The notes beneath the pieces are model-generated. The model was given only the letters and a program-made list of their open reading frames with translations. It was not told the DNA's origin and ran no database searches. From the NCBI RefSeq assembly GCF_900114845.1, contig NZ_FOUK01000005.1:66339-130338 (forward strand): 64,000 nt of DNA. Direction: 5' to 3'. This DNA comes from Pimelobacter simplex. GTDB lineage: Bacteria; Actinomycetota; Actinomycetes; Propionibacteriales; Nocardioidaceae. This document shows positions 17,868-26,600 of the stretch, piece by piece. The stretch's first letter is position 1, and each line of letters starts with the position of its first letter. Both the position numbers and the translations under genes were made by a program.

Positions 17868-19747
17868 CGGGACTCGCTCCGCACCAGGTGGAGCGCGGTG
17901 CTGTCGTCGGGTCCGTCGGTGCCGTCAGGTCCGTGGTGGCCGTAGCCGGCGTCCGCGGCACGTTCGAGCAGGGCGGCGCGCAGGGGCGTGGTGCGCACGG
18001 GGTCGCCGACCAGGCGCAGCGTCCAGCGGTCCGGTGGGCCGACGGCGACCTCGACCCGCTCGATGCCGCCGTCGCGCCGCGCGCGCAGGACGGCCTCCGC
18101 GACGAGGTGGTAGACGACCTCGGGACGCTCGGGGGCGTGCGCGACGTCGGCCCGCAGCACCGGGACGTCGAACCGCGCCGCCAGCTCGCCCAGCGCGCCG
18201 GGCAGGTCGCCGGCGTCGAGGGAGCCGGGCAGCAGCGTCCGGGCGAGGTCGCGCACGTGGTTGGTCGCCGCGCGGAGCGCCGTCCCGGCCCGGTCGAGCT
18301 GGTCGGCCGGGTCGTCGCCGTGGGCGACGCCGCCGAGGTCGTCGCGGATCCGGACGAGCATCGGCTCGACGGTCGCCTCGATCTCGGTGCGGGCGAGGTT
18401 CCGCTCGCTGGCGGCGATCTCGCTCGCCCGGCGGCGGGCCTCGAGCAGGTCGTCGTTGACCTCAGCGAGCCGGACGGCGACCGTGAGCACCCCGCCGATC
18501 CGGCGCAGCGCCGCCAGCGTGCGCATCTCGACGTCGCGACCCCACTCGGCGGACATCTCGACCACGCCGCAGGGTCCGTTGGCGGCGACCAGCTCGAGCG
18601 ACACCGACGAGGCCGGGTCGACGGTGCCGGCGACCACCGCCGGACCTCCGGGCGCCGCCGAGCGGATCGCGACGCCACCGAGCCGCAGCGAGCGGCGCAG
18701 CGCCTCGGCCAGCGCGTCCAGCGAGCCGGCGCCCTCGGCTCCGGCGGCGACCTCCTCGCTCACCTTGCGCAGCAGTGCGCTCGGGTCGGCCGACCCGCCG
18801 TACAGGAGCTGGTCGACGGCGCGCTGCACCCACCGCCGGGTCGGGCCGACTCCGACCGCGAGGACGACGACCGCGATCATGCCGCCGCTCGTCGGGGTCA
18901 GCGGCGCCACCTTGGCGGCGAGGGCCGCCACGGCGCCGTACGCCACGAGGAGGGCGGCGATGAGCAGGACCCACACGGTGACCCGGGCGAGCGCGGGCGC
19001 GACCGCCGCGCTGTCGCCGGTCAGCGCGGTGAGCAGGAACGCCGCGGCGGCGAAGGTGACCGCCGCCGGCAGGAATGTCGCCGCGAACGTCGCGCTCGTG
19101 GACGACGTCCCGCTCGCATCGTCGACGACATAGGCGCCGGCCGCGCACAGCAGCACCGCGGCATGGGCGAGCGCGAGCCACACCGCGATCTGCCGCTCGG
19201 GCGGCCGGCGGCGGCGCGCGACCACCGCGACGACCACGCCGGACGCGAACCCGAGGCCCAGCCACACCGCCCAGAGCGCGAGGTCGAGCGGGACGTCGCG
19301 CTGCAGCCGCATCTCGGCGACCGTCGTCGCCGCCACCCCACCGGCGACCACCGCGCCCACACCCAGCAGTGCCCGGGACCCGGTGAGCACGGCGGCGCTC
19401 AGCACGCTCGCGATGGTCAGCCCGCCCGGCATCCAGGCGACCTCGAGGAGGTCGAGCCCCACGCCGTCCCCGGCGCCGCGGCTCCGCAGCCCGGCAGCGA
19501 GCGTCGACGCACCTGCCCCCACGGCCGCCACCACGAACGTCGGCACGACGAGCAGTCCGCCCCGGACCGCCGCTCCCCGCACCGCCACCAGCAGCGCCGC
19601 GGCACCCCCGAACGCCAGCGCGACGCTGAACGTGCCGACCGCCTCCAGGCTCTCCGGGGCACCGAACGACAGCGCCAGCCCCGGCACGGCCGGGCCCCAC
19701 GACAGGAGCAGGACCAGAGCGGCGCGGACGGTCGTCGCGTCGGCCAT
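17864..19747 (-). CDS. Degenerate histidine-kinase paralogue (pseudokinase)
   Basis: 627 residues with the same architecture as the overlapping kinase: a multi-pass N-terminal half, a GAF-like region and a helical plus ATPase-like C-terminus. The catalytic residues are gone. The helix that should read RELHDGL reads RNLARTEIE, with Ala452 replacing His. The N-box has no Asn (EAVLRARRDG) and the G1 box is replaced by GDPVRTTPL. The frame is intact and uniform in codon use, so this is not simple decay. It probably forms a heterodimer with, or restrains, the active kinase. The ATG at 19747 has a strong site (GGGAGGGCAG) before it. Family membership is well supported; the regulatory role is inference. 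Confidence 0.75.
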   Translation of the reverse strand: MADATTVRAALVLLLSWGPAVPGLALSFGAPESLEAVGTFSVALAFGGAAALLVAVRGAAVRGGLLVVPTFVVAAVGAGASTLAAGLRSRGAGDGVGLDLLEVAWMPGGLTIASVLSAAVLTGSRALLGVGAVVAGGVAATTVAEMRLQRDVPLDLALWAVWLGLGFASGVVVAVVARRRRPPERQIAVWLALAHAAVLLCAAGAYVVDDASGTSSTSATFAATFLPAAVTFAAAAFLLTALTGDSAAVAPALARVTVWVLLIAALLVAYGAVAALAAKVAPLTPTSGGMIAVVVLAVGVGPTRRWVQRAVDQLLYGGSADPSALLRKVSEEVAAGAEGAGSLDALAEALRRSLRLGGVAIRSAAPGGPAVVAGTVDPASSVSLELVAANGPCGVVEMSAEWGRDVEMRTLAALRRIGGVLTVAVRLAEVNDDLLEARRRASEIAASERNLARTEIEATVEPMLVRIRDDLGGVAHGDDPADQLDRAGTALRAATNHVRDLARTLLPGSLDAGDLPGALGELAARFDVPVLRADVAHAPERPEVVYHLVAEAVLRARRDGGIERVEVAVGPPDRWTLRLVGDPVRTTPLRAALLERAADAGYGHHGPDGTDGPDDSTALHLVRSESR

Positions 19748-19907
19748 CTGCCCTCCCTGAGCGCTGGTCCTGCGGTGGCGGTGAGCGGCAGTGTGCCCCA
19801 GTCCGGACCCCCGATCCAGCGCCGCCCACGCCCGGGACGCCACGGCCCGAACGACCGGGACGACCGGCCCTGGAAGCCGGGTCGCGGCGCCTCGTAGCGT
19901 CGTCCAG

Positions 19908-20570
19908 ATGGGCACCGTCCGGGTCTTCGTCGTCGACGATCACCCCGTCTTCGCGCACGGCATGCTCAACTTCCTCGCGTCGATCGACGACTTCGAGGTC
20001 ACCGGCACCGCCGGCACCGAGGACGAGGCCGTCGCCGGCGTGCTCGCCGCCCGCCCGGACGTCGTCCTGATGGACCTCGACCTGGGCGAGGGCACCGGCA
20101 TCGAGGCCACCCGCCGGATCGCCCGCGAGGCCCCGGACATCGGCGTCCTCGTCGTCACCATGCTCGGCGACGACGACTCCCTCTTCGCCGCCCTCCGCGC
20201 CGGCGCCCGCGGCTACCTGCTCAAGAGCGCGCTCCCGCACGAGATCGAGCGCGGCCTCCGCGCCGTCGCCTCGGGCGACGTCCTCCTCGCCGCCGAGATC
20301 GGCCGCCGCGCCATCGACCTCCTCTCCGGCGCCCGGACGACGGGCCCCCTCGTCTTCCCGGAGCTCACCCACCGCGAGCGCGAGGTCCTCGACCTGGTCG
20401 CCCGCGGCTACGACAACTACGCCATCGCCCGCCGGCTCGTCCTCTCACCCAAGACCGTGCGCAACTACCTGTCCGGGGTCGTCACCAAGCTCGCCGTGCC
20501 GGACCGGGGGGCGTTGATCGTGCGGGCCCGGGAGGCGGGGTTGGGCAGCGACGACGGGGACGCGTCCTGA
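19908..20570 (+). CDS. NarL/LuxR-family response regulator
   Basis: 220 residues. The receiver domain (VRVFVVDDHPVFAHGM; acceptor Asp in VVLMDLDLGEG; Lys in YLLKSALP) is followed by a LuxR-type DNA-binding domain (LTHREREVLDLVARG to VRNYLSGVVTKL). It is transcribed away from the pseudokinase/kinase pair across a 160-bp gap, so the three genes probably form one signalling unit with an unusual number of sensor chains. Confidence 0.91.
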   Translation: MGTVRVFVVDDHPVFAHGMLNFLASIDDFEVTGTAGTEDEAVAGVLAARPDVVLMDLDLGEGTGIEATRRIAREAPDIGVLVVTMLGDDDSLFAALRAGARGYLLKSALPHEIERGLRAVASGDVLLAAEIGRRAIDLLSGARTTGPLVFPELTHREREVLDLVARGYDNYAIARRLVLSPKTVRNYLSGVVTKLAVPDRGALIVRAREAGLGSDDGDAS

Positions 20571-20651
20571 CGCGGGTGGGACAGCCCGGACGGGCGTCCG
20601 GACTTCTCCCGAAGCCGCCCGCCCCGACCGCGCCCTCGCGACGATGACGCG

Positions 20652-20939
20652 ATGAGCACGACCAGGAAGCGGAGCGGTGAGCCGCGCCCGACCGTCCGGG
20701 AGCGGTCCGTCGACGCGGCGTGGTCGGTCGGCACGAACGTGCTGAGCGGCCTGCTGATCGCGATGACGGTGTGGGGCGCCGGCCAGGTGACCGGGGTCAA
20801 CGACCGGATCTTCGCCGACCGCGACTGCTCCGACTTCACCACCCACGCGGAGGCGCAGCGTCTGCTGGAGGCGGACAGGTCCGACCCGCACCGGCTCGAC
20901 CTCGACGGCGACGGGGAGGCGTGCGAGGGTCTGCCGTAG
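20652..20939 (+). CDS. Small membrane protein with excalibur calcium-binding domain
   Basis: 95 residues. One hydrophobic helix (residues ~27-47, VLSGLLIAMTVWGAG) places the C-terminus outside. The C-terminal excalibur motif begins CSDFTTHAEAQRLL and ends with the calcium-loop DLDGDGEACE. Excalibur domains are known from secreted actinobacterial and Bacillus proteins. The function is unknown. The gene stands alone between a response regulator and a convergent esterase. Confidence 0.78.
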   Translation: MSTTRKRSGEPRPTVRERSVDAAWSVGTNVLSGLLIAMTVWGAGQVTGVNDRIFADRDCSDFTTHAEAQRLLEADRSDPHRLDLDGDGEACEGLP

Positions 20940-20976
20940 CCCTAGCCGTCGGCCGGGGCCGCGGGCGGCCGCCCGG

Positions 20977-21888
20977 TCACTGCGACGCCAGCCCCTCACC
21001 CAGGAACCGCAGCACCCCCGGCACCATCCGCCGCCAGTACCCGCTGTCGTGGTCGCCGAGCCCGAACCCGCCGGCCGGCTCCCGCCCCGCGGCGAAGCCC
21101 GCGACGTAGTCGCGGGTGGTGGCGTAGAAGGGGTCGCCCTTCCCGCAGTCCACGCGGACGGCGATCCGGTCGAGCTCGTCCTGGCGCCCCATCACGCCGA
21201 CCCGGCGGAAGTCGGCGGCGTCGTCGTAGGCGCCGGGCGCGGTCTCGTCGTAGCGGTGCCAGAGGGCGGGGGAGAGGGCGGCGACGGCGGCGACGCGGTC
21301 GGGGCCGAGGGCGGTCGCGAGGTGGAGGACGCCGACGCCGCCCATCGACCAGCCCACGAGGGCGATCCGGTCGGTGGCGAGCCCGTGACCGGCGGCGAGG
21401 AGGGGGAGAAACTCGTCGACGAGCATGGTCTCGGCGCGGTCGCCGTCCGCGCGGTCGTGCCAGTAGGTCGCGTCGCCGTCGACGCTGGCGATGGCGAACG
21501 GCGGCACGCCGCGGCGGACGGCGTCGGCGAGGTAGCGGTCGAGTCCCATCCGGTCGGGGCGGAAGGCGCTGGTGTGGTCCTGGCCGCGGCCGTGGAGGGC
21601 GAGGACGAGGGGCAGGCCGGCGGTGGGGACGCCGGTGGGGCGGGCGAGGGCCCAGCCGACCTGGCGGCCGCGGGCGGCGGAGTCGAAGGCGCCGGCGGTG
21701 ACGGGGGCGGGCTCGACGTCGGGGAGGACGCCGTCGGCGCCGTCGCGGCCGAGGTGGTGGTAGAGCCAGGCCTTGCCGGGCAGCACCTCGGCCTCGACGC
21801 CACCGAGCGCGGCCGCGCCCGCGAGCGCGGCCGTGCCGCCGCCGATCAGCAACCGGCGGCGGGTCACCGGGCGCGGGTGCGGGCTCAT
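20977..21888 (-). CDS. Secreted alpha/beta-hydrolase, esterase family (Tat-type signal)
   Basis: 303 residues. The N-terminus VTRRRLLIGGGTAALAG has paired arginines before a hydrophobic core, suggesting Tat export. The body matches the esterase D/PF00756 type: the oxyanion region LALHGRGQDH, nucleophile Ser in GWSMGG, and a C-terminal GDHDSGYW with the catalytic His, similar to the GGHDW motif of that family. It likely hydrolyses acyl esters outside the membrane; the substrate is unknown. It is divergent from the MFS gene with an 82-bp gap. Confidence 0.83.
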   Translation of the reverse strand: MSPHPRPVTRRRLLIGGGTAALAGAAALGGVEAEVLPGKAWLYHHLGRDGADGVLPDVEPAPVTAGAFDSAARGRQVGWALARPTGVPTAGLPLVLALHGRGQDHTSAFRPDRMGLDRYLADAVRRGVPPFAIASVDGDATYWHDRADGDRAETMLVDEFLPLLAAGHGLATDRIALVGWSMGGVGVLHLATALGPDRVAAVAALSPALWHRYDETAPGAYDDAADFRRVGVMGRQDELDRIAVRVDCGKGDPFYATTRDYVAGFAAGREPAGGFGLGDHDSGYWRRMVPGVLRFLGEGLASQ

Positions 21889-21970
21889 GGAGAGGACGAC
21901 GCGCACCCGCGCCGGTCGGTTGTCACTACGATGGCCAGCACCGCACCACGAACTCGAGAGACAGGTCAGC

Positions 21971-23956
21971 GTGCCGCCCCGCATCGCCACGGCTTCCGCC
22001 GAACCGGCCACCGGCGTCGCGCCGACTCGCGGCAATCCCACCCTCATCGTCGTCATGCTGTCGCTGTGCGGCGTCGTCGTGTCGCTCCAGCAGACGATCC
22101 TGCTGCCGCTGCTGGCCGAGCTGCCGCGGCTGCTCGACACGTCGGCCAGCGGCGCGTCCTGGCTGGTGACGGCGACGCTGCTGACCGGTGCGATCGCGAC
22201 GCCGACGGTCTCGCGCCTCGCCGACATGTACGGCAAGCGGCGGATGGTGCTGCTCGCGCTGGCGGTGTCGGTGGCGGGCTCGCTGATCGGTGGGCTGAGC
22301 CAGGTGCTGCCGCTGCTCATCGCGGCGCGGGCTCTGCAGGGCGTCGGGATGGCGCTGGTGCCGGTGGGCATCGCGATCATGCGCGACGAGCTGCCGCGCG
22401 ACCGGGTGCCGCTCGGCGTGGCGATGATGAGCGCGACGCTCGCGATCGGCGCCGGGGCGGGCCTCCCGCTCTCGGGCCTGATCAGCGAGCACATGGACTG
22501 GCACGCCGTCTTCTGGCTGACCGGCGCCGTGGGCGTGGCGCTGATGATCGGGGCGCGGGCGATCATCCCCGAGTCGCCGGTGCGCACCGGCGGCGCGTTC
22601 GACGTCCGGGGCGCGATCCTGCTGTCGGTGGCGCTGACCGCGATCCTGGTCGCGCTCACCAAGGGCAGCCAGTGGGGCTGGACGTCGCCGACCACCCTCG
22701 GCCTGTGCGCCGGCGGACTCGCCACCCTGGTCGCCTGGGTGCCGCTCGAGCTGCGGACGCCGCGCCCGCTGGTCGACGTGCGGGTGGCGTCGCGGCGCGC
22801 GGTGCTGCTCGTCAACGTCGCGTCGATCTTCGCCGGGTTCGCGATGTACGCCAACATGCTGGTGTCGATGCAGTTCCTGCAGATGCCGAAGGAGACCGGC
22901 TACGGCCTCGGCCTCGACATCCTCCACGCGGGCCTCTGGATGGTGCCCAACGCCGCGGCCTTCGGCCTGATGGCACCGCTGTCCGCCTCGGTCACGCGCC
23001 GGCTCGGCCCGCAGGTGACGCTGATCTCGGGCGCCGCCATCATGGCCGTCACGTACCTCGGCCGCGTCTTCTGGAGCGACAGCCTCACCCAGGTGATCAC
23101 CGGATCGGTGCTCGTCGGCATCGGCACCGCCCTGGTCTACAGCGCCATGCCGACGCTGATCATGCGCGCCGTCCCGGTCACGGAGACCGCCTCGGCCAAC
23201 GGCCTCAACGTCCTCCTCCGCTCGCTCGGGACGTCGACCGCCAGCGCCGCCACCGCGGCGATCACGACGGCGTCCGTGATGACGATCGGCGGCCACGCGC
23301 TGCCGACGCAGTCCGCGTTCACGCTGATCTTCTGGCTGGCGGCGGGCTCCGCGACGGTGACCGTCGCGCTCGGCGTCCCGATGCTGCGGATGCGGGAGTA
23401 CTCCGAGGAGGCCGACCGCTCCGGCTCCGAGCACACCGGCGCCGACACGCAGGTGGTCAAGGGCCAGGTCGTCGACGCCCGGGCGCGGGCGATCCGCAAC
23501 GGCGTCGTCACCGTCCTCACCCGCGACGGCCAGGCCGTCGACTGGGGGCAGGCGGACACCGAGGGCCGCTTCACGGTGGCGATCCCGCGGGCCGGCGACT
23601 ACCTCGTCGTCACCACGGCCGACGGCTGGCAGCCGCGCTCGCGGATCATGCACCTCGACAACAGCGCCCCGCTGCCGCCCATCGCGCTGCGCGACCGGCT
23701 CACGCTCACCGGCAACGTGGTGGACGCCGACGGCGTGCCGTTCGTCGACGCGCTCGTCGTGCTCACCCGGCAGTCCGGCGAGGTGGTCTCGTCGATCCGC
23801 ACCGACCACGAGGGCCGCTACGTCATGACCCGGCCGGCCAACGGGCGCTACGTGCTGTCCGTCGCCGCGCGCGAGGGGCAGATGGGCGCGCGGGCGGTCA
23901 CGCTCCTCGACACGGCGTACGACGTCGACCTGGTGCTCGGCACGCCGCTCGCCTGA
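21971..23956 (+). CDS. MFS drug-efflux-type transporter with C-terminal carboxypeptidase-regulatory-like repeats
   Basis: 661 residues, far longer than an ordinary DHA2 exporter (~470-520). Residues ~20-480 are membrane with the family signature RLADMYGKRRMVL in loop 2-3 and a motif-C-like stretch after helix 5 (GAGAGLPLSGLISE). After ~490 come two beta-sandwich repeats of the carboxypeptidase-regulatory type (VVKGQVVDARARAIRNG and LTLTGNVVDADGVPFVDA), each ending in a DxEGRY/F turn. The soluble tail may bind a partner or substrate. The GTG at 21971 fits the frame, with AGGTC before it. The gene's end overlaps a glycine-rich lipoprotein gene on the other strand by 109 bases. Confidence 0.85.
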   Translation: MPPRIATASAEPATGVAPTRGNPTLIVVMLSLCGVVVSLQQTILLPLLAELPRLLDTSASGASWLVTATLLTGAIATPTVSRLADMYGKRRMVLLALAVSVAGSLIGGLSQVLPLLIAARALQGVGMALVPVGIAIMRDELPRDRVPLGVAMMSATLAIGAGAGLPLSGLISEHMDWHAVFWLTGAVGVALMIGARAIIPESPVRTGGAFDVRGAILLSVALTAILVALTKGSQWGWTSPTTLGLCAGGLATLVAWVPLELRTPRPLVDVRVASRRAVLLVNVASIFAGFAMYANMLVSMQFLQMPKETGYGLGLDILHAGLWMVPNAAAFGLMAPLSASVTRRLGPQVTLISGAAIMAVTYLGRVFWSDSLTQVITGSVLVGIGTALVYSAMPTLIMRAVPVTETASANGLNVLLRSLGTSTASAATAAITTASVMTIGGHALPTQSAFTLIFWLAAGSATVTVALGVPMLRMREYSEEADRSGSEHTGADTQVVKGQVVDARARAIRNGVVTVLTRDGQAVDWGQADTEGRFTVAIPRAGDYLVVTTADGWQPRSRIMHLDNSAPLPPIALRDRLTLTGNVVDADGVPFVDALVVLTRQSGEVVSSIRTDHEGRYVMTRPANGRYVLSVAAREGQMGARAVTLLDTAYDVDLVLGTPLA

Positions 23957-24762
23957 GCCGGCGCCACGGCGACGCGCGCGCCGCGGACGGTGATTTCCGC
24001 GTGGCCGGTCCCGCCGGCCGCGCCGTCGTGGGCGCCACCCGGGAAGGCGCCGCCCTCGCCCCCGTCGCCACCGCTGCCGTGGCCGTGACCGGCCCGGCCG
24101 CCGGCCCCACCGCGTCCGCCGGCCAGGTGCCCGCCGGGCTCTCCGGCGCCGCCGGCCGGATGGCCGGCGCCGGCCGCGCCGCCGCCCGCACCCGCCTGGC
24201 CGCCCTGGCCGGAGGCCCCGCCGCCCCCGCCGCGTGCCGTCACGTCGAGGCCGCCGCCGCGCACGCTCGTCGCGGTGCCGTCGGTGCCGTCCGCCTGGGG
24301 GGAGGACGGCCCGCCGCCCCCGACGCCGCCCGCGCCGCCGGGACCCACCCGGATCGTCAGGACGTACGACGCCGCGCCCGTCACCTCCGTCGTGCCGGTC
24401 GCGAGCTCGCCGGCCCCACCGCCGCCGCCCCCGCCGCCGCCCGTCGAGCCACCCCCGCCACCGGAGCCGGTCCCGCCCGGACCGGGGCCGCGGCCGCCGC
24501 CACCTCCGCCGCCGGTGAGGGCCCAGTCGAGCGAGATGCCGGCGCCGGTGCCGGTGCCCGTCGGGTCGATCTCGACCCGGGCCGTGCCGGCCTCGTCGAG
24601 CGTGACGATGGTGCAGTCGGTGCCGCAGCTGCGGAGCTCCGGGGTGCGCGTGGCCGCGGCCTCGGCGGCGGCGGAGCCGGCCCGGTCGCCGGAGCACGCG
24701 GCCAGGCCGGGAGCCGCGAGGACCAGCGCGAGGGCGGGGAGCAGCAGCGCGCGGCCGCTCAC
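23848..24762 (-). CDS. Glycine-rich lipoprotein
   Basis: 304 residues. A lipoprotein signal ends in the lipobox LAAC (ALALVLAAPGLAACSG). A short domain with two Cys (SCGTDCTIV) leads into a long Gly-rich body (residues ~75-250, containing GGGGRGPGPGGTG). The GTG start overlaps the stop of the gene before it (GTGA), so it is the third gene of an operon. It is a tandem paralogue of that gene. The last ~35 codons run antisense to the end of the MFS gene. The natural domain end (AEITVRGARVAVAP) comes just before, so the tail may be a read-on extension after loss of a stop codon. Function unknown; surface-exposed. Confidence 0.68.
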   Translation of the reverse strand: MSGRALLLPALALVLAAPGLAACSGDRAGSAAAEAAATRTPELRSCGTDCTIVTLDEAGTARVEIDPTGTGTGAGISLDWALTGGGGGGGRGPGPGGTGSGGGGGSTGGGGGGGGGAGELATGTTEVTGAASYVLTIRVGPGGAGGVGGGGPSSPQADGTDGTATSVRGGGLDVTARGGGGGASGQGGQAGAGGGAAGAGHPAGGAGEPGGHLAGGRGGAGGRAGHGHGSGGDGGEGGAFPGGAHDGAAGGTGHAEITVRGARVAVAPAQASGVPSTRSTSYAVSRSVTARAPICPSRAATDST

Positions 24763-25799
24763 GAGACGACCACCTGGCCGCAGATGCGGACCGTGGCCCA
24801 GCCGGTGCCGCCCGGGCGGCCGTCGTACGAGCCGCCGGCGCGGGTGCCACCGGTCCCGCCGTCGCCGCCCGCTCCGTAGCTGGCCGCTCCACCTGTGCCG
24901 GCGGTGCCGCCGAAGCCCTGCCCGCCGGCGCCGCCGTCGGTGCCGGACGCACCGGGGACGCCTCCGGCCGCGGCGGCGGTCCCGCCGCTCCCGCCCGCGC
25001 CGCCGGCCGAACCGGCCATCCCGCCCTTGCCGGTCGTGCCGCCGGAGCCTCCGCCCGCGCTCAGGTCGATGCCCGGTCCGGTGAGCGTGGTGTCGCCGCC
25101 GCGGACGCCGTCGGCGTTGGGCATCGCGGGACCGCCGCCGCCGTAGCCGCCCCGGCCGCCGTCGCCGACGACGACGGTCAGCACGGGAGCCGCCCATGCC
25201 GACGGGATGAGCACGGCGCGGGTGTCGACGGATGCCCCCGCGCCCCCGCCGCCACCTCCTCCGCCCCCGGGACCGTCCGGGGGTGGTGCGGTGCCGGTGC
25301 CGCCCGGTCCCGGACCCCGCCCACCGCCTCCCCCGGCTCCGTGCAGCTCGGCCTCGACGGTGGTGGCGGCGCGGGCGCCGGGCCGGAACGTGATCCGTAC
25401 GGCGTGGCTGCCCGGGGTGGTGAACGTGCGGCTCGTGCAGGTGACCGGCGCTGGCGGAGACGGGGTCGGCGGCGGGGTCGGAGACGGGGGCGGCGGCGGC
25501 GTCGCGCGGGTGGTCGCCGGGACGAGGCCCGCGTGAGGAGTGCCGTGCGCCGTCGTGGCGGCCGCACCGGTGACCGTCACGGTCGGCGCGGCAGGTGCTG
25601 CGGGCGTCCGGGTGGGTCCCGGCGGCGTCGGTGTCCGCGTCGGCGTCGGCGTGGGCGTCGGCGACGCGGTGCGCGGCGACCCCGCGGTGACCGGGTCCCG
25701 CGCGGTCTGCGCGTCGTCGTGCCCGCCGCAACCGCTCAGCAGGACGGCCAGGGCCGCGCCGGCGGCCACGACGTGGACCGGCGTCCGCGCGGCGGTCAA
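24759..25799 (-). CDS. Glycine-rich lipoprotein with Pro/Thr-rich stalk
   Basis: 346 residues. The lipobox is LSGC (ALAVLLSGCGGHDD). A stalk of Thr-Pro repeats (TPTPTPTRTPTPP) follows, then a small beta region (residues ~120-150) and a Gly-rich body (~155-320) that shares the GGGGRGPGPGGTG block with the next gene. The start is inferred to be a TTG at 25799 overlapping the upstream stop (TTGA). No better start with the lipoprotein signal exists in this frame. It is likely anchored on the outer face of the membrane with the stalk crossing the wall. Function unknown. Confidence 0.66.
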   Translation of the reverse strand: MTAARTPVHVVAAGAALAVLLSGCGGHDDAQTARDPVTAGSPRTASPTPTPTPTRTPTPPGPTRTPAAPAAPTVTVTGAAATTAHGTPHAGLVPATTRATPPPPPSPTPPPTPSPPAPVTCTSRTFTTPGSHAVRITFRPGARAATTVEAELHGAGGGGGRGPGPGGTGTAPPPDGPGGGGGGGGGAGASVDTRAVLIPSAWAAPVLTVVVGDGGRGGYGGGGPAMPNADGVRGGDTTLTGPGIDLSAGGGSGGTTGKGGMAGSAGGAGGSGGTAAAAGGVPGASGTDGGAGGQGFGGTAGTGGAASYGAGGDGGTGGTRAGGSYDGRPGGTGWATVRICGQVVVS

Positions 25800-26551
25800 T
25801 GCCGCCGCACCTCGGCCTTGGGTGCGGTCCGCCAGCCGGGCCCCTGCTCGAGCAGCAGCACCGGCCCGTCCTCGAGGTGCAGCGGGCGGACCCACGGGTC
25901 GACGTCGACGAGCGTCCCGCCGTCGGGACGCGCGCCGTCGAGGGTCCGCGCGTCGCTCAGGTGGAGGAGGCGGTAGAGCTCCTCGACCCGGTACCGGCCC
26001 GCGCGGAAACCGCGGATGCCGTCGAGCCACAGGTAGAAGCCGTCTGCGCCGGAGCGGTGCAGCCCGACGGCCGAGAGCGCGCCGATGACGCCGTCCTCGG
26101 TGCCGCCGAGACCCGACAGCAGCGTGCCCGTGCGGCGGGCGGTCGCGTGGGCGAGCTCCTGGTCGAGGACGTCGACCTTGGCGCGGCGCCCGAACGCGAC
26201 GACGTCGTCGGCGACGTCCGCCTTGCGGGCCACGGCGAGGCCGGGGTCGGAGCCGGGCGCGCTGTGCCGGCGGAGGAATCCGGCCGCGGCGTCGTGCAGG
26301 GCGACGACGTCCACGCCGGCGCCCGGAGCGACGAGCAGGCAGGCGCTGGAGTTGTGCGAGGTGTAGGGGATGCGCGGGTCGACCAGCAGCTGGTGCCGGG
26401 TCGCGCCGAGCGGGCTCGCGAGGTCGAGCGCGGCGAGCTCCTGGAGCAGCTGCTGGGCCAGGTAGCCGGTGCCCGGGCTGGACTCGTTGTCGGTGTCGTC
26501 GATGCCCAGGAGCACCGCGTCGGTGGCGCTCGCCCGGCCGTCCGCGCTCAT
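25796..26551 (-). CDS. TiaS-like protein (tRNA-Ile2 agmatinylcytidine synthetase N-terminal region homologue)
   Basis: 251 residues. The N-terminal GIDDTDNESSPGTGYLAQQL matches the nucleotide-binding motif of archaeal TiaS (GIDDTDS...), and GGTEDGVIGALSAVGL matches a second conserved block near residue 165. Archaeal TiaS is about 420 residues with OB-fold and zinc-ribbon domains that bind tRNA; these are absent here. The bacterial protein therefore may keep the kinase-like ATP chemistry on another substrate. ATG at 26551 with GGGAGGGG before it. It is the first gene of an overlapping operon with two glycine-rich lipoproteins, an association I cannot explain. Family resemblance is fairly clear; function unknown. 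Confidence 0.65.
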   Translation of the reverse strand: MSADGRASATDAVLLGIDDTDNESSPGTGYLAQQLLQELAALDLASPLGATRHQLLVDPRIPYTSHNSSACLLVAPGAGVDVVALHDAAAGFLRRHSAPGSDPGLAVARKADVADDVVAFGRRAKVDVLDQELAHATARRTGTLLSGLGGTEDGVIGALSAVGLHRSGADGFYLWLDGIRGFRAGRYRVEELYRLLHLSDARTLDGARPDGGTLVDVDPWVRPLHLEDGPVLLLEQGPGWRTAPKAEVRRH

Positions 26552-26600
26552 CGTCCACCCCTCCCATCCTTCGTCACTTCTCGCAGCTGAAGCAGAATCG

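Noticed and set aside
17864..19747. The dead kinase paralogue as a pseudogene
   Set aside because: The frame is intact over 627 codons, membrane and GAF-like parts are preserved, and it has a strong ribosome site and coupled overlap.
21049..24879. Open frame of over 1200 codons across esterase, MFS and lipoprotein genes
   Set aside because: It spans three real genes in a different frame and encodes Arg/Gly/Ala low complexity only.
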